Shown here in pieces: positions 1 through 10,792 of a stretch of 64,000 nt of DNA. This DNA is from Chalara sp. BL73 (Eukaryota; Ascomycota; Leotiomycetes; Helotiales), in NCBI GenBank assembly GCA_918026815.1, contig CAKJVC010000148.1, forward strand, positions 558,001-622,000. Reading direction: 5' to 3'. Made by a program: the position numbers and the translations under genes. The notes beneath the pieces are model-generated. The model was not told the DNA's origin, searched no databases, and was given only the letters and a program-made list of their open reading frames with translations. How positions within the stretch are numbered: the stretch's first letter is position 1; every line of letters begins with the position of its first letter.

Positions 1-1379
1 TGTGAGGGTATGGTATTTGGGAGGCTGGTTGGTCATTGTGGTACGGAACCAAGAGCCAAATACAAGGGAATCTACAAAATTGTCAAGTGCCTAGATTTGC
101 GTGTTCTTAATTCCCCAAATTTGAAGGTTATTTGAGCATAAAAAGTGTGAAGTTCTTCAGGAAGAAGAAGCGCTTTCTACAGCAGAGCAGGCAGGATAAT
201 AGCGGTGTCAACAGAAGAGTTCCAAGAAATGATTTAACTTAATAACGATGAGTGTTTTTTAACAGGGAGTTCCGCTTGCGACTTGAGTAGGATTCTCTAG
301 AAGATGGACAATAAGCACCAATCAGAAGACCGACTATGAGGCGGGGGCTGATGCTGACAGGGATGGGGCGATGGAAACCCTATCAACTAACCTGGCATAA
401 CAGGACGCTGGCCCGGTATAAGTTAAGGTTATTTCTGGATCGGTGCTAAGAATAAGCTTAATTGGCATGGGCTTGGCATGGGGGCGACAGATCATTCTGC
501 AGAAGAATTAATGATATAGCACGAGAGTAACAAAGTGAGCCAAGGCTCTATTGTCACAATGGTCACAAGGCAAGCACATCTGGATGCAAGATAGGATGTG
601 TCAAGCAACCGAAGGGCATTCTAAGGGTCCATGGAACTGTAACTCTTTAATATGAGTAAAGTGATTTCGAACCCACATTGGAGTTTCATCTCTCAAGAAG
701 AATGAGCTAGACATCGCAGGAGGTTGCTTTCCTCTGAGCCGCATTTTCAAGAAGAGCTATGAATAGAATCCCTCAGCATGTGAGGAAAACACGACTAAGA
801 AATCTTCTAAGCAAAAGGCAAGATCTATGACTAGGAAGAGGCTGGGACGCATTGAATCTTCCTAGTTCCGTTGGACGAACATGCAACAATCTGGTGGCCC
901 AGTGTCTTCCTTGCTCACCGAGGGAGATATATTTTCAATAATTCTATTGGAAAAGCGTCAGAAAACTGGCGATTGGAGAGATTCAGGGATGATACTCAGT
1001 CTGGCTATAGTAGAAGACATGAAGAATTTGGTGGCTAAAGGCTATAGTTTCTGTTTTCGGAAACGAGAACGCGTACCCAGCCACACTTGTGGACATTTCT
1101 CTATATCAGGAGGAAGAATACTGTAATGTAGGAAGAGGAAGCTGAGTGAGCCTGAACGCATGTTCAACCTATTTCTCTCTTCGGAAGAGGCTTTGCGAAA
1201 CACCATACTCCGCGACAGACTCCTGTAGAGATAGGACTGATGAAGAGGGATATAAGTACTCGAAACCTCATCAGTGGGCCATCACACGATATTCTCATCA
1301 ACAATTCCAGCATCCAATACATCTTATATCTCCTTCCGAGAGCATAAACAAACCTTCAGAACTTACCTATTTCATCAAA
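1..1379. other. Intergenic, no gene recognised
   Basis: No reading frame here has a recognisable domain or a convincing exon structure. The last 130 bases look like the promoter and leader of the next gene: a TATAAG box starts at 1251 and a pyrimidine-rich leader precedes the ATG at 1380. Confidence 0.5.
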
Positions 1380-1838
1380 ATGCGTTTCAACAGTCTCATC
1401 GTTTCTGCCATGTTGGCTGACCTTTCTTTTGCCGCGTACGATATAAGCATGTACAAAGCGGGAGCATGCCATGAGTCTAGCTTGGGGACGACATGTAGAA
1501 ATCTCTCGGAGTGAGCATGCTACTCCAAGACCACGAGAAAGCCAGCGCTATTCGCGCTCTACCACTCCGCCAGTTTCAGGGAAACCGGAGGGGGTGTCAG
1601 CAGCGATCAAATCAGAATTTACACCAATAATAGCAACGGTGCTTGCTCCATGCCTGCGGCTATTTCAAATACCTGCGCGGATGCGGGGGCAAAACAAATC
1701 ACTGGTGCCTCTGTCCATGTTGTTATAACATACGATTCGGGCGGGTCTGGCGGCCTTGCTTCAAGCCGCGGAGGCCGCAACTTAAGAAGAGCAATCCTAG
1801 AGAGAAGAGAAGCCATACATCCACGTTGCTCCAGATGA
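1380..1838 (+). CDS. Small secreted cysteine-containing protein, two exons
   Basis: Proposed exons 1380-1510 and 1580-1838 give 129 aa. The start is the ATG of MRFNSLIVSAML, which opens a signal-peptide-like stretch ending near AA-YD. The 69-nt intron has a GTGAGC donor and a TTTCAG acceptor and contains the in-frame TGA at 1512. Removing it keeps the frame and joins NLSE to TGGGVSSDQIRIY. Four cysteines fall in the central region (contexts ACHE, TTCR, GACS, NTCA) and a fifth near the C-terminus. A TATAAG box lies about 130 nt upstream. No family is recognised; the size and secretion signal fit an effector-like or surface protein. Retention of the intron would give a 44-residue truncated peptide. 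The C-terminal end is Arg-rich and less convincing, so a further intron or a decayed end is possible. Confidence 0.5.
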
Positions 1839-2633
1839 ACACTTCTGACAGAATGAGACCGTTAGATACACACTTGCAATCAGGTGGGCCAAGGGAGCTG
1901 AACTTGGGCAGATTGGACCAGAGGCTGAGCAGATTGACTTTTGCAAAAGCACGGCAAACCACAGGCGCCATACTAAGAAAGCTTAAAAAGGCTCGGAAAC
2001 TGAAGACAGAAACTGTGAATTGGGGCTCAGGATGAAATGAGAGTATACGTAGGGGACAACCTCAAGGCGTACTAGTATTTGGACGGGGAGATTGATTCAT
2101 TTAAATTCCAATAGGTTAGAGCCTAGCGAAAAACATACCACAGATTTATAGAGTTTTGAACATTTCTCGGGATATAGATAGCTCACTAGACACTATCAAA
2201 TCACTTTCGTTTCTTTACAACTCTCCAAATGGAGCCTTATCATAGAACACTAATATTTCGCGACACTCTATGGCGATAGTAATCGACTGTAGCAGTTATA
2301 CAGAAATAGCGTCGATACAAGTCTCTGAGAAGCATCTGTGGTCTGATTGTTGCAAGCTTTGCGGACACGAAGCTGGTTGAGAGTTTATGGCATGCCAAGG
2401 ATTTCAGGTCCACTTTTTAATGGAGTGAGCGCAAGGCTGAAAAAAAGATGTTGTGCCCCACCAAATTTGTTTTGACTGAGTGGAGTTCAAAAGTACAAGC
2501 AGATCCCCTCCATCTCATTTGGGACTCTCAGATTCGTTAACTGCCAAAAGAATTCTGGCCATAGCTATACCTGTGCCTCGCATATATGTGCTGAACAACC
2601 TTTCCATCATTGATATCTATTGGCGCATATACA
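1839..2633. other. Intergenic, nothing recognised
   Basis: Only short frames without domains are seen between the secreted-protein gene and RPC4. The 3' part presumably holds the RPC4 promoter; no specific element was identified. Confidence 0.5.
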
Positions 2634-4628
2634 ATGCCGCCAAAGGCGAGCGGCACTTCCGCCCGTGGCAGAGGCACTGCGTACAGAGGTAGAGGAAGAG
2701 GCGGTCGTGGTCGCGGACAAGTGAATACAGATGCAAACGACACAGTAGGAGCAAATGTATTAGCATCTTCTGCATCTGAGCTTAGGCTTAAAGTAGAAGA
2801 CGACGAAAGCCAATCCACACTATCTAACTCGCCTCTCCATACTGCTCCTCTTGTCACGCCGTTTCGTAGTGAAGAAGACACTATGGATGTCGATACAGGT
2901 GGCTTAAATTCACCAGCCAGTATCCCCACCGAAACACCTGCCCCTACACCAATGCGACCGTCACAGAATGCGACTCCGGTCGTGCCACCTGTCGAAGGCG
3001 AAAAGAAGAAAAGTCGATTCAAACCAAAGAGTATTAGGAGTAGCAAAATCAAGCGGGAAGAATTGGCTGCAGAAGAAAGGGCAAAGAAGGAGAGAAATGA
3101 AGAGGCCAATGAGCGTTTGGCGGCAAAAGCAACAAGAGGCATGGACTTCCGTGGCATGAGGGGAAGAGGCAGAGGTGATTCCATGGGAAGGAGCCGAGGT
3201 ACTACCAGCGCTGGCGGATTATGGGGCATCGCACCTGAGAGTGGTAAGCTATTAAGCAAGGAACGGTAGCAAGAAGCTGACAGCCTCGCAGAGCTGCATC
3301 TAGGTCAAAGCAACCGTCCTGGTCATGGTGGAGGTGGCTCGAATAGCACAAGTGCAGGTGGAGGGGAGGGTTCTTCGCGCGGAAACAGAGGTGGCAGTGG
3401 AAGGTCAGCTGGAAGACAGGGCAATGGCTACGACAACGACTTTAGCACAGCCTCCTTTATGGACGACGGCGTGGAACTAATCAATATTCAGAATATCAAT
3501 GACGATACATCAGAGGATGATGAGGAACCGATCATTACAGGAGGCAGACATGTGAATAGAGGTCAGGGCGAAAGACAAGTTGGTAATACAGGGGGCCTGA
3601 AACCTATCCGCCTAGAACGTCGTCCGCACAAGCCCAGAGGTATTATCAATGCTGATAATATAGTTGTCAAGAAGGAGTCAAACGAGAAACCTACCGACTC
3701 CGGCAGTATGGAAATTGACGAAGAACGATCTGGTAAGCCTACAGGTAGTACCAGTGACAATATTGGCATTAAAGACGAGTCTTATACCACCGAGTCTGCA
3801 CCATCTAAGTCAAAGCTTAACCGATCTGGTGGAGATTCAGTGGTGATGGATATTGATGAGGACATTATTCCCATCAAACCACCTTCTTCCCCTGAAACTA
3901 AGAAAAAGGTTGCAAGTGTCATAAAGAAGAACGATCGGCAGCCAGCTTTCCAAACACTAGAGGACAAAGAAGAGTACAGTCGTTACATGGAAGACCGAGC
4001 TATCTTGCGCGACGAAATGGCTGCCAACTACACCTTCAAGCAACCAGAAGAAGAAGAAGAAGTGTTCATGGGCAACGAAGATGCTTTGAGGGGGCGTACT
4101 TATCTTTTCCAGTTTCCTCCTCGTGTACCAACACTATACAACCCGCTTCTGAAAGACAAGCCGCTTCCGCCTAGCTTAAACCCTAGAGAGAGTGCGGCAG
4201 ATGATGTGCAAATCACTGGCTCAAGATCCGGAGCTAACAATCCCGTTGATCTCGGAAGTAAAGAAAAGAAGAAAGTCAAGTTTGAAGAGCCCGCCAAGGA
4301 AAAAGTGATCAAGGAAGAAGATCAGCCTGATAAAGAAGCAGAGAATATTAAGGAGCCGTTCGCTGAGGAACCTGGCTGTATTGGAAAATTGGTGGTTCGC
4401 AAGTCAGGAAAGGTTGAATTGATCTGGGGTGGTGAGGGAGGAAACGTCCTCGAGGTTAACAAAGGTGTCACCACATCATTCCTCAGCAACAGCGCTTTGG
4501 TACAGTATCCTGATGGTTTTGATACTCCTGCAAACACCACTCGAGAGCAAAAGTTTGGTGTATCTTCTGGTATGGGAAAGATCATGGGAAAGTTTGTGGT
4601 TTCTCCAGATTGGGAAACGATGTTCTGA
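2634..4628 (+). CDS. RPC53: DNA-directed RNA polymerase III subunit RPC4 (RPC53)
   Basis: RPC4/RPC53 forms a heterodimer with RPC5/RPC37 on RNA polymerase III and works in initiation, termination and reinitiation at tRNA and 5S genes in the nucleus. Exons 2634-3243 and 3292-4628 give 648 aa. The 48-nt intron has a GTAAGC donor, a CTGAC branch point and a GCAG acceptor and removes an in-frame TAG. The N-terminus (MPPKASG) is followed by an RG-rich stretch. The middle is charged and Lys/Glu-rich, as in other RPC4 proteins. The family signature is C-terminal: GKLVVRKSGKVELIWGG, then a conserved block ending KFVVSPDWETMF. An upstream in-frame ATG at 2610 exists, but the MPPK start matches fungal RPC4 better. 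The N-terminal half is low complexity, so only the last 120 residues identify the family. Confidence 0.88.
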
Positions 4629-5757
4629 TTGTGAGGCCGTGATATTTGGCTTTTATACGGAAAGAACAATGCATTTGCAGGTGGGATTGCATAGCCTTTG
4701 GCGTTTCTGGAAGCATTTACCACTTGACTGTGGCCCATAGTGTTGTTATTTGGTGTATCAAATAAGAACTATTTTGGTAAAAGAACTGGGCTCTCTTCAT
4801 AGAGATACCTTATGAATTTCACAGTAGATAGATGGCGTGTACAATAATCAGCAAACGGATATATCTCCTTCTCTTGTGGCAAAACCCGCCATATATTTCT
4901 ACATCCTTGAGCGTTTCGGATTACTGTGGATATCCTGCTTCAAAGACAATACCAATGATAGAACACAATAAGTGCGACATGGAACGGTGCCGCTGCCAAG
5001 AGTTTGTCCGAGTTCGCGGCACGGAAAAAACCAATGCACGTGATCTCACTGAGGGATGATAGGATCTACATCCGCCACTTCCACGGTCATCCTTCACTTA
5101 AAACCATGAATTCATTTGATCGCTATAGGTACATAGACTCCCTCTGGATCAAAATTATGAATTCATGTGATCTTTCGCATCATTATCGACCGGGTCCCTG
5201 TCGCGAGTAAACCCGCTTTTAGACCTTGAGGATTTCTCGACTTCTCGGCTGGCCATCCACAGCCCATCCTCTCATGGATTTCGAAGAATTTCATTGCCTA
5301 AGTAGCCCTGTTATATTCAGATGGATGCTCTAAAGGCGGCTTCCAACAGAAAAGGAGCCAACAGCTGGCTTCTATTATGAAGTGTTCCGCTTATTTGACA
5401 TCTTGCACTCTCTCTTGATTCGTAACATCCTAGCAAGTGCAGGCATATGTCGAGAGTTTTGCCAAGGGATACGCGTTAAGGCACTCGTCTGCTACTGTAA
5501 TCTATCATAGCCATTTTGAGGTTGTGAGGTTGGATGACTTGACCAAAGGCTGCTCCTGTGCATCCTTTACCCGCAGATCCTCAAAACTCTGGGGAATTAT
5601 GAGCCATCGCGCCCTGTTTAAGTATGTCTTATTCCCATATTTTTCAAACGTCTTTCATAAGCACCTTTCTCTCTTTCATTCTGATCTCGTGAGAGATCTT
5701 ATTCTTTCTGTTATTTCCATTGCTCGGTGTTGGTAGGTTGTCTTCTATTCATCTAAC
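4629..5757. other. Intergenic, short direct repeat, no gene
   Basis: No coding frame with a recognisable domain is seen. A near-identical 16-bp sequence (ATGAATTCAT followed by TTGATC or GTGATC) occurs at 5106 and 5157, 51 bp apart. The last few hundred bases upstream of 5758 should contain the protease promoter. Confidence 0.45.
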
Positions 5758-7231
5758 ATGGTTTCCTCCATTATAATATGGCCTCTGCTGGTCAGCGTTG
5801 CCTACGCGAGAATGGAGCCAATGCCTCTTTACAATAGGCAATTGATTCAAAGGGGACGAGGGGCACTCGAAGCAAGAGGAGATATTAAAGGTTCTGCATC
5901 GGCAGTTTGGAATCACAACGTGGAGATGTTAACCGATATCCAAATTGCGAATAAGACTTTCAAAGTTGTTCTTGATACTGGGTCAGCTGATATGTATGAT
6001 GGTCTTTGTCTGTTTCTTTTATAACATGCTGATCCACAACAGGTGGTTATTCTGCACAGATGGAGCTGACCATATGGAGCATGGCCGAGAAGCTTACAAT
6101 CCAAGTACGGGCAAGAAAATGAAGGCTGACGGCAAAGATGCCGCTTTCAATATTAAATACGGAAAGGGTTATGCCAAGGGACATGTCTATACCGATAAAG
6201 TCACCCTGGCTGGCATGACTGTGGATCAAGCGATCGGATGCGCAACTTCTGTGAGCAAGGAAGATGTGGATGACCGAGAGATGGACGGTATCATTGGAAT
6301 TGGCTTCAACAGTGGCAGTAAAACGCTTGTTGATGGTCTAGCACAGTATCCTTCCGCAACCAAGAGTGCTATGAACTCGGGTAAATAAGACTGCCCTTCT
6401 TAATCAATTTCCATATCTAACATGAATTTAGTAACAACGAAGGGGGGTGGCTTCTTGGGCCTTTTCAAGACAGACAAGCCTAATGCGCAGAAGACCTTCA
6501 CCGAGAACGCTTTCCCCCAAATGAAAGAAGGTTTGTTCACGGCAGACATAAAAAAGAATGAAAATAGCAACTACAACTTTGGATATGTAGACCAGGACCG
6601 CTTCTCTACCCCGTTGACCTACATGCCCGTCCGCAGCTGGAATCAATGGATTGTTGAAATTTCTGGCTACACCATCGGAGCTGGTAACTCGAATGACGGT
6701 ACCAAGAAAGCGCTTATTGGTATGTTTCTTGTTCTATATCCACTATCATAGCAAACAAAGATTCTAACAAGAACAGATACCGGCACCACAAATATCATGA
6801 TGCCCCAAGACATGGCTAAAAAGTACTTCTCCGCCGTGCCCAAATCCAAGACGACCGACTCTAAAAACTGGCTTGTCCCGTGCAACGCCAGCGACGCCGC
6901 ACTTCCCGACCTCACTATCACGTTCTCGCCCCCCGCTCCCGACAAAGATGCCGCGATCATGCTGCCAGCTGGCAAAGGAGGCGTCAAGCAAGAGAAGTAC
7001 AACGCTGTGGTCCCTGGGAGTCTATTGATCGGCAACCTAAGCGGGAAGAATGATGGCATGTGTCAAGCGGGGATTACGGGGAGTGATAAGGGCAACGGGT
7101 GGGATCTGATCCTGGGAGACGTGTTTATGATGAGCCAGCTGATTGTGTTTGATATTGGGGATGCGAATGGGAGCAGGAATAAGAATTTCCCCGAGAGAGG
7201 GCAGGTGGGGTTCGCTCCCAAGCCGAAATAA
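5758..7231 (+). CDS. Secreted aspartic protease (pepsin family A1)
   Basis: Four exons (5758-5993, 6043-6380, 6432-6719, 6777-7231) encode 438 aa of a pepsin-like endopeptidase. The first 17 residues (MVSSIIIWPLLVSVAYA) form a signal peptide, followed by a short propeptide. The first catalytic motif is DTGSAD at about residue 73. The second is DTGT at about 288, reconstituted across the third intron. The flap region contains IKYGKGYAKG, and the lobe-ending ILGDVFMMSQ type motif (here LILGDVFMMSQLIVFDI) is near the C-terminus. All three introns are 49-57 nt with GTA-type donors and CAG or TAG acceptors. No C-terminal GPI-like tail is seen, so a soluble secreted enzyme is expected. Substrate range cannot be inferred. 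The residues after the first motif (MWLF) differ from the usual LWV. Confidence 0.9.
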
Positions 7232-7672
7232 GTACCGCGGCCTTAAGGAACCTAAGGAGCGCATTAGGGAATAGTCTTTGGAGTTTAGTGGGCATAGGAA
7301 CTTGGGAGCGGGCGTCTAGTCAATGGCGGCATAAAAGGGGTTGGGCTGCTTTCGGCAAGCATGCATCTTTGCTCTTTGCTCCCTTTGCATGCAACTATAT
7401 TTTTATTATGTTCTGATGGGTTTCCGCCTATATTCAAGGATTTGCTGATCATGTGCATCAAACCCGACTTTGGCGATCCAGCCTACCTTAAGGCTATTCC
7501 TAAGAGTCCTTTTCTTGTCTTTTCTTTTTCTTTCGGAATTCCTTAGTCATAGCCACTTGGACTTAGGCTTTCCATTCTCCACAGATCTCCCTGAATCAAC
7601 AAACTTCCCCAATTAAGTTTTCGCCCCAATTTACCTAGCATAACACATCAACATCCAGCCAATTTTACTACC
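7232..7672. other. Intergenic, nothing recognised
   Basis: This contains the 3' flank of the protease and a pyrimidine-rich leader just before the ATG at 7673. No other coding signal was found. Confidence 0.5.
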
Positions 7673-8025
7673 ATGCATTTCACTAGTGTTTTCATCATTT
7701 CCTTACCTTTCCGCCACTCCTGCCATCACATATCCTGGCGCGGGATCCCAATCTCTCCATCTCAGATCTCTACTATGCAGCCTTTCATCTGTCCTAGCAA
7801 AGGTCCAACAACTCGAGAAAGCCAAGAAGAACATCGCAGGAGTCAAGTCAAACCTAGCGATAGCATGCTCTGCTATAGCAACAGGGAAGCCAGCGGAACA
7901 TTGCCATCAGGGGGCCCAATGTGGACGTAGCTTTGGAATTGGCCCAGATGATTTCAGCCCAGAGATCGTATGAAGCGAATAAGAAGGCGATTGATGCCGT
8001 GTCCGCCGCTATGTGTAGATTATGA
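7673..8025 (+). pseudogene. Decayed small secreted helical protein gene
   Basis: A good start with a signal-like sequence (MHFTSVFIISLPF) opens a frame. Protein-like sequence then continues in a second frame (SATPAITYPGAGSQS ... LAKVQQLEKAKKNIAGVKSN) and a third (NVDVALELAQMISAQ ... AAMCRL, stop at 8023-8025). Two single-base frame changes would join them. No splice sites explain the shifts. The content is helical and Ala/Lys/Gln-rich, loosely like hydrophobic-surface-binding or other small fungal cell-surface proteins, but I do not recognise the family. Sequencing error is an alternative to decay. Confidence 0.35.
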
Positions 8026-8851
8026 ATTTGCGTGGTTGGGATTAGGGCATTTTTTGGGTTGTTTGCGGGCTGGTTCAAGCGTGATTTAAAAATGCATTTT
8101 TTTTGTTTTGATCTCTGTTGAAAAGTTAAATCAACTGTATTGATCAGTGAGGCTTGTAATAAACTGTGAAAATCAATAGTAGTGAGACACAACTTCGCTT
8201 CCGTGCCTTTTTCTGTAGCTTATCCCATTTCGCTTCTGTATAATAGTAACTATGTGTCAGCTCTCGCAGAAGCTTAATTTTTACTCTATTTCAATACATC
8301 TTTTCTTTCTTTATGCCAGTTGTGATTAGTTTTTTGTAATCTTCGCGAAATGTCCGGGCTTCGAAAATATATTTGGCCGTTGACTAAGTTAGCTCCTTGT
8401 CTGACAGAAAATCCCGGTAGTTGTATACTGCCGCTTTTCCGAAGTGTTGTTGGCGGGGTGCTCGATATTGCTCGCACTCCTCGATTATGTCTTGTACTGT
8501 CTGGCATAAGTTTCTACACTTACGCCGTGCTCATTCCGCTGTGCTCATTCCGCTCCTTTGATGCGGTTATTCCGAAGAGTCTGCCGGATCGACAGTCTTG
8601 GCAGGGGTGAGTGCTACCCCGCGGTTCAGCACCCCGCATCTGCCATTATATCCCCCCGAGATGTATTGTGGCTGTTTTAGTTTCGGTCTTCGGTGTCGAT
8701 ATTGCGCCTTGCGTGCGATATACTTGGGTCAGGCTTTACTTAGTTTTTATTTATTGTACTTGACGATTCTTTCCAAGTCTACCCCTTCTTACATCCCTCA
8801 AAAGACCATACTCTACATAGAAGGTCTGCGCTCCCGTCTTACATATAGTAA
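8026..8851. other. Intergenic, contains a 14-bp tandem repeat
   Basis: No gene is seen. A perfect tandem duplication of a 14-bp unit (GTGCTCATTCCGCT) occupies 8527-8554. The stretch before 8852 is pyrimidine-rich and probably holds the promoter and leader of the monooxygenase. Confidence 0.5.
8527..8554. repeat. 14-bp perfect tandem repeat, two copies
   Basis: GTGCTCATTCCGCT occurs twice in direct succession about 300 bp upstream of the FAD monooxygenase ATG. It could be a replication-slippage product or a duplicated regulatory site; nothing distinguishes the two. Confidence 0.8.
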
Positions 8852-10171
8852 ATGCTCAACATGGCCGATCAAGACCACGTTCATATCCTTATCATCGGCG
8901 CAGGTCTAGCCGGCTTAGCTACCGCTGTAGCAATCAAGACCGCGAATCCATCTCAAGCAGTCACCATCCTCGAAACCGCAAAATCGCTCTCTGAAATAGG
9001 TGCCGGCCTTCAACTGACCCCAAATGGCACGCGTCTCTTCAAGAAATGGGGAATCTATGACCGTCTGGTCCCAAAAGGGACACATCATGAAGCCATGACC
9101 GTACGGAGATATGACGGCTCAAAGATCCTGAACCATATCCCTGATTTCCAGAACTTGATCTTAAAGAAATATAAATCGCCGTTTATGGGCATGCATCGTG
9201 TGGACTTCCAGTGTGCGCTAGCGGACAAATGTGAGGAGTTGGGAGTTGTACTGCGGCTGGGGCGTAGGGTTGTGGATGTTGACATCGAAAGTGTGATTGT
9301 AAAGCTGGAGGGTGGAGAGGCGGTGGATGGAGATGTGATTGTTTGCGCGGATGGCTTGTGGAGTTTAGCTCGCAGTGTGTTTTTGAAAAAGCCTAGTCCA
9401 CCATTGCCAACCGGCGATTTGGCGTATAGGATTGTTATCGGTGTAGATGACTTATCAGGGGATGATGCAGAGGAGTTAAGGGAGTTTCTTAGGAGAAAGG
9501 AGACGAATTTTTGGGTAGGCCCAGAAACGCACGTTGTGGGGTATGCGGTTCGTAATGGGACTCAGTATAATATTGTTCTGCTCTGTCCGAATAATTTGCC
9601 AGAGGGCATCAGCAAGCTGGATGGTGATGTGGTTGAGATGATGGGACGCTTTGATGGCTGGGATCCGATTTTGCGCAAGTTTCTAGGGCAGGTGAAGAGA
9701 GTCCAGAAGTGGAAGCTCATGCATCTGGATCCGCTCCCGGAATGGACCAACAAGGAAGGTACTTTTGTGATGGTTGGTGATGCTTGTCATCCTATGCTGC
9801 CATATCTAGCGCAGGGTGCAAATTCTGCTTGCGAGGATGCTGCGGTTCTTGGGTTCCTGCTTGGCCAGGTCAGATCATCCACCGAGGAAGGGAAGCAGAG
9901 AATGCTGCGGAAAGTACTTCCCTTGTATGAAAAGCTGAGAAAAACTAGAGGAGAAGGTATCGTAAGGGCGACATGGGATCAGAGGGAAGACTTCCATATG
10001 CCGGATGGCGAGAAGCAGATTGCAAGAGATAAGAGATGGGCAGAAGGAGAACCTACTCGATATACCTCATCAAAAGTTGGAGATTGGCTTTTTGAATATG
10101 ACGCTTATAAGGAGGTAGAGGACGCCTGGGCGAGAGAGAAAGGGGACGACGAGGGAAGCAGTGTGAGCTAA
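8852..10171 (+). CDS. FAD-dependent monooxygenase, salicylate hydroxylase type
   Basis: A single exon encodes 439 aa. It belongs to the class A flavoprotein aromatic hydroxylases, which use NAD(P)H and O2 to hydroxylate, often decarboxylatively, small aromatic acids. The Rossmann motif GAGLAG lies at residues 16-21. A DG-type motif (CADGLWS) is in the middle, and the FAD-ribityl GD motif (VGDACHPMLPYLAQGA) starts near residue 308. A second ATG at 8861 (MADQDHVHIL) has a better initiation context and may be the true start. No signal peptide or membrane anchor is present, so it is cytosolic. The 3-hydroxybenzoate 6-hydroxylase, salicylate hydroxylase and secondary-metabolite FAD oxygenases share this fold, so the substrate is not settled. 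Its neighbours suggest phenolic catabolism. Confidence 0.85.
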   Translation: MLNMADQDHVHILIIGAGLAGLATAVAIKTANPSQAVTILETAKSLSEIGAGLQLTPNGTRLFKKWGIYDRLVPKGTHHEAMTVRRYDGSKILNHIPDFQNLILKKYKSPFMGMHRVDFQCALADKCEELGVVLRLGRRVVDVDIESVIVKLEGGEAVDGDVIVCADGLWSLARSVFLKKPSPPLPTGDLAYRIVIGVDDLSGDDAEELREFLRRKETNFWVGPETHVVGYAVRNGTQYNIVLLCPNNLPEGISKLDGDVVEMMGRFDGWDPILRKFLGQVKRVQKWKLMHLDPLPEWTNKEGTFVMVGDACHPMLPYLAQGANSACEDAAVLGFLLGQVRSSTEEGKQRMLRKVLPLYEKLRKTRGEGIVRATWDQREDFHMPDGEKQIARDKRWAEGEPTRYTSSKVGDWLFEYDAYKEVEDAWAREKGDDEGSSVS

Positions 10172-10248
10172 ACATGAGACTTAAGAGCATTACCTAGCAA
10201 TGAATTTGGTAGCGCTGGCTAAGCACATTTGATGTTCGACCTTGATAA

Positions 10249-10374
10249 TACTTTGTACAGGCCCAAAATATTACCAGTGGGGAAGTATTTGTCAAGGGTA
10301 ATTAAAACATGTTCAGAACCCCTCCTCTCCGCCACAAAAACCCCGCTGCTAACAATTTGGCCCTGTACAAAGTA
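10249..10374. mobile_element. MITE-like hairpin element with TA ends
   Basis: Imperfect terminal inverted repeats start with TACTTTGTACAGGCCCAAA at 10249 and end with the near-complement TTTGGCCCTGTACAAAGTA at 10356-10374, with one mismatch over the outer 18 bases. Weaker inverted similarity continues inward (TTACCAGTGGGG against TTAGCAGCGGGG). Total length is 126 bp. The ends coincide with TA dinucleotides, as expected for a Tc1/mariner-derived MITE. It encodes nothing and sits between the monooxygenase and the esterase. It could instead be a transcriptional hairpin. Confidence 0.5.
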
Positions 10375-10792
10375 GATGGAGGCGGGGGAAGGAGATTCGT
10401 GGTCAAAGACCATTCCAGCAAATCACGTGACAACCCCCATTTTGATACCCGTGTTGGAAGATTGCCGGTACTTTTAACCTTATGTTACCCTTTTCAATGC
10501 CGCCCAGGACTGCCGGGCGGGCTCAGGGACTATACGGGCTTGCTACAGCACGTGTAGCCAATGGCCAAGAAGCACTAATAAACGGCAGCGGCTTGAATAT
10601 GGGGTACATGCACGGCATGGAACGTCGAATATATGCCTCCCCACAACAATAGGGTCAATCTCCCATAGTCAAGAAGAGGTATAAAGCATGTTAAAGAGCT
10701 TCTTCTTTTTCTCCTTCAGTGGTCTAGAGGCCTAGAGGTCAGTGAACTTATCTGCCTTGTTAAGTCCTCCATTGTGTTTCCTCAACCCCATC

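Noticed and set aside
2537..3259. Long minus-strand open frame opposite RPC4 exon 1
   Set aside because: It is antisense to low-complexity coding sequence, is Ser/Leu/Pro-rich and has no domain; a shadow frame.
7925..8022. Sequence MISAQRSYEANKKAI resembling the C-terminus of bacterial flagellar rod proteins
   Set aside because: Short helical similarity in a fungal context with no other flagellar feature; treated as coincidence within a decayed gene.
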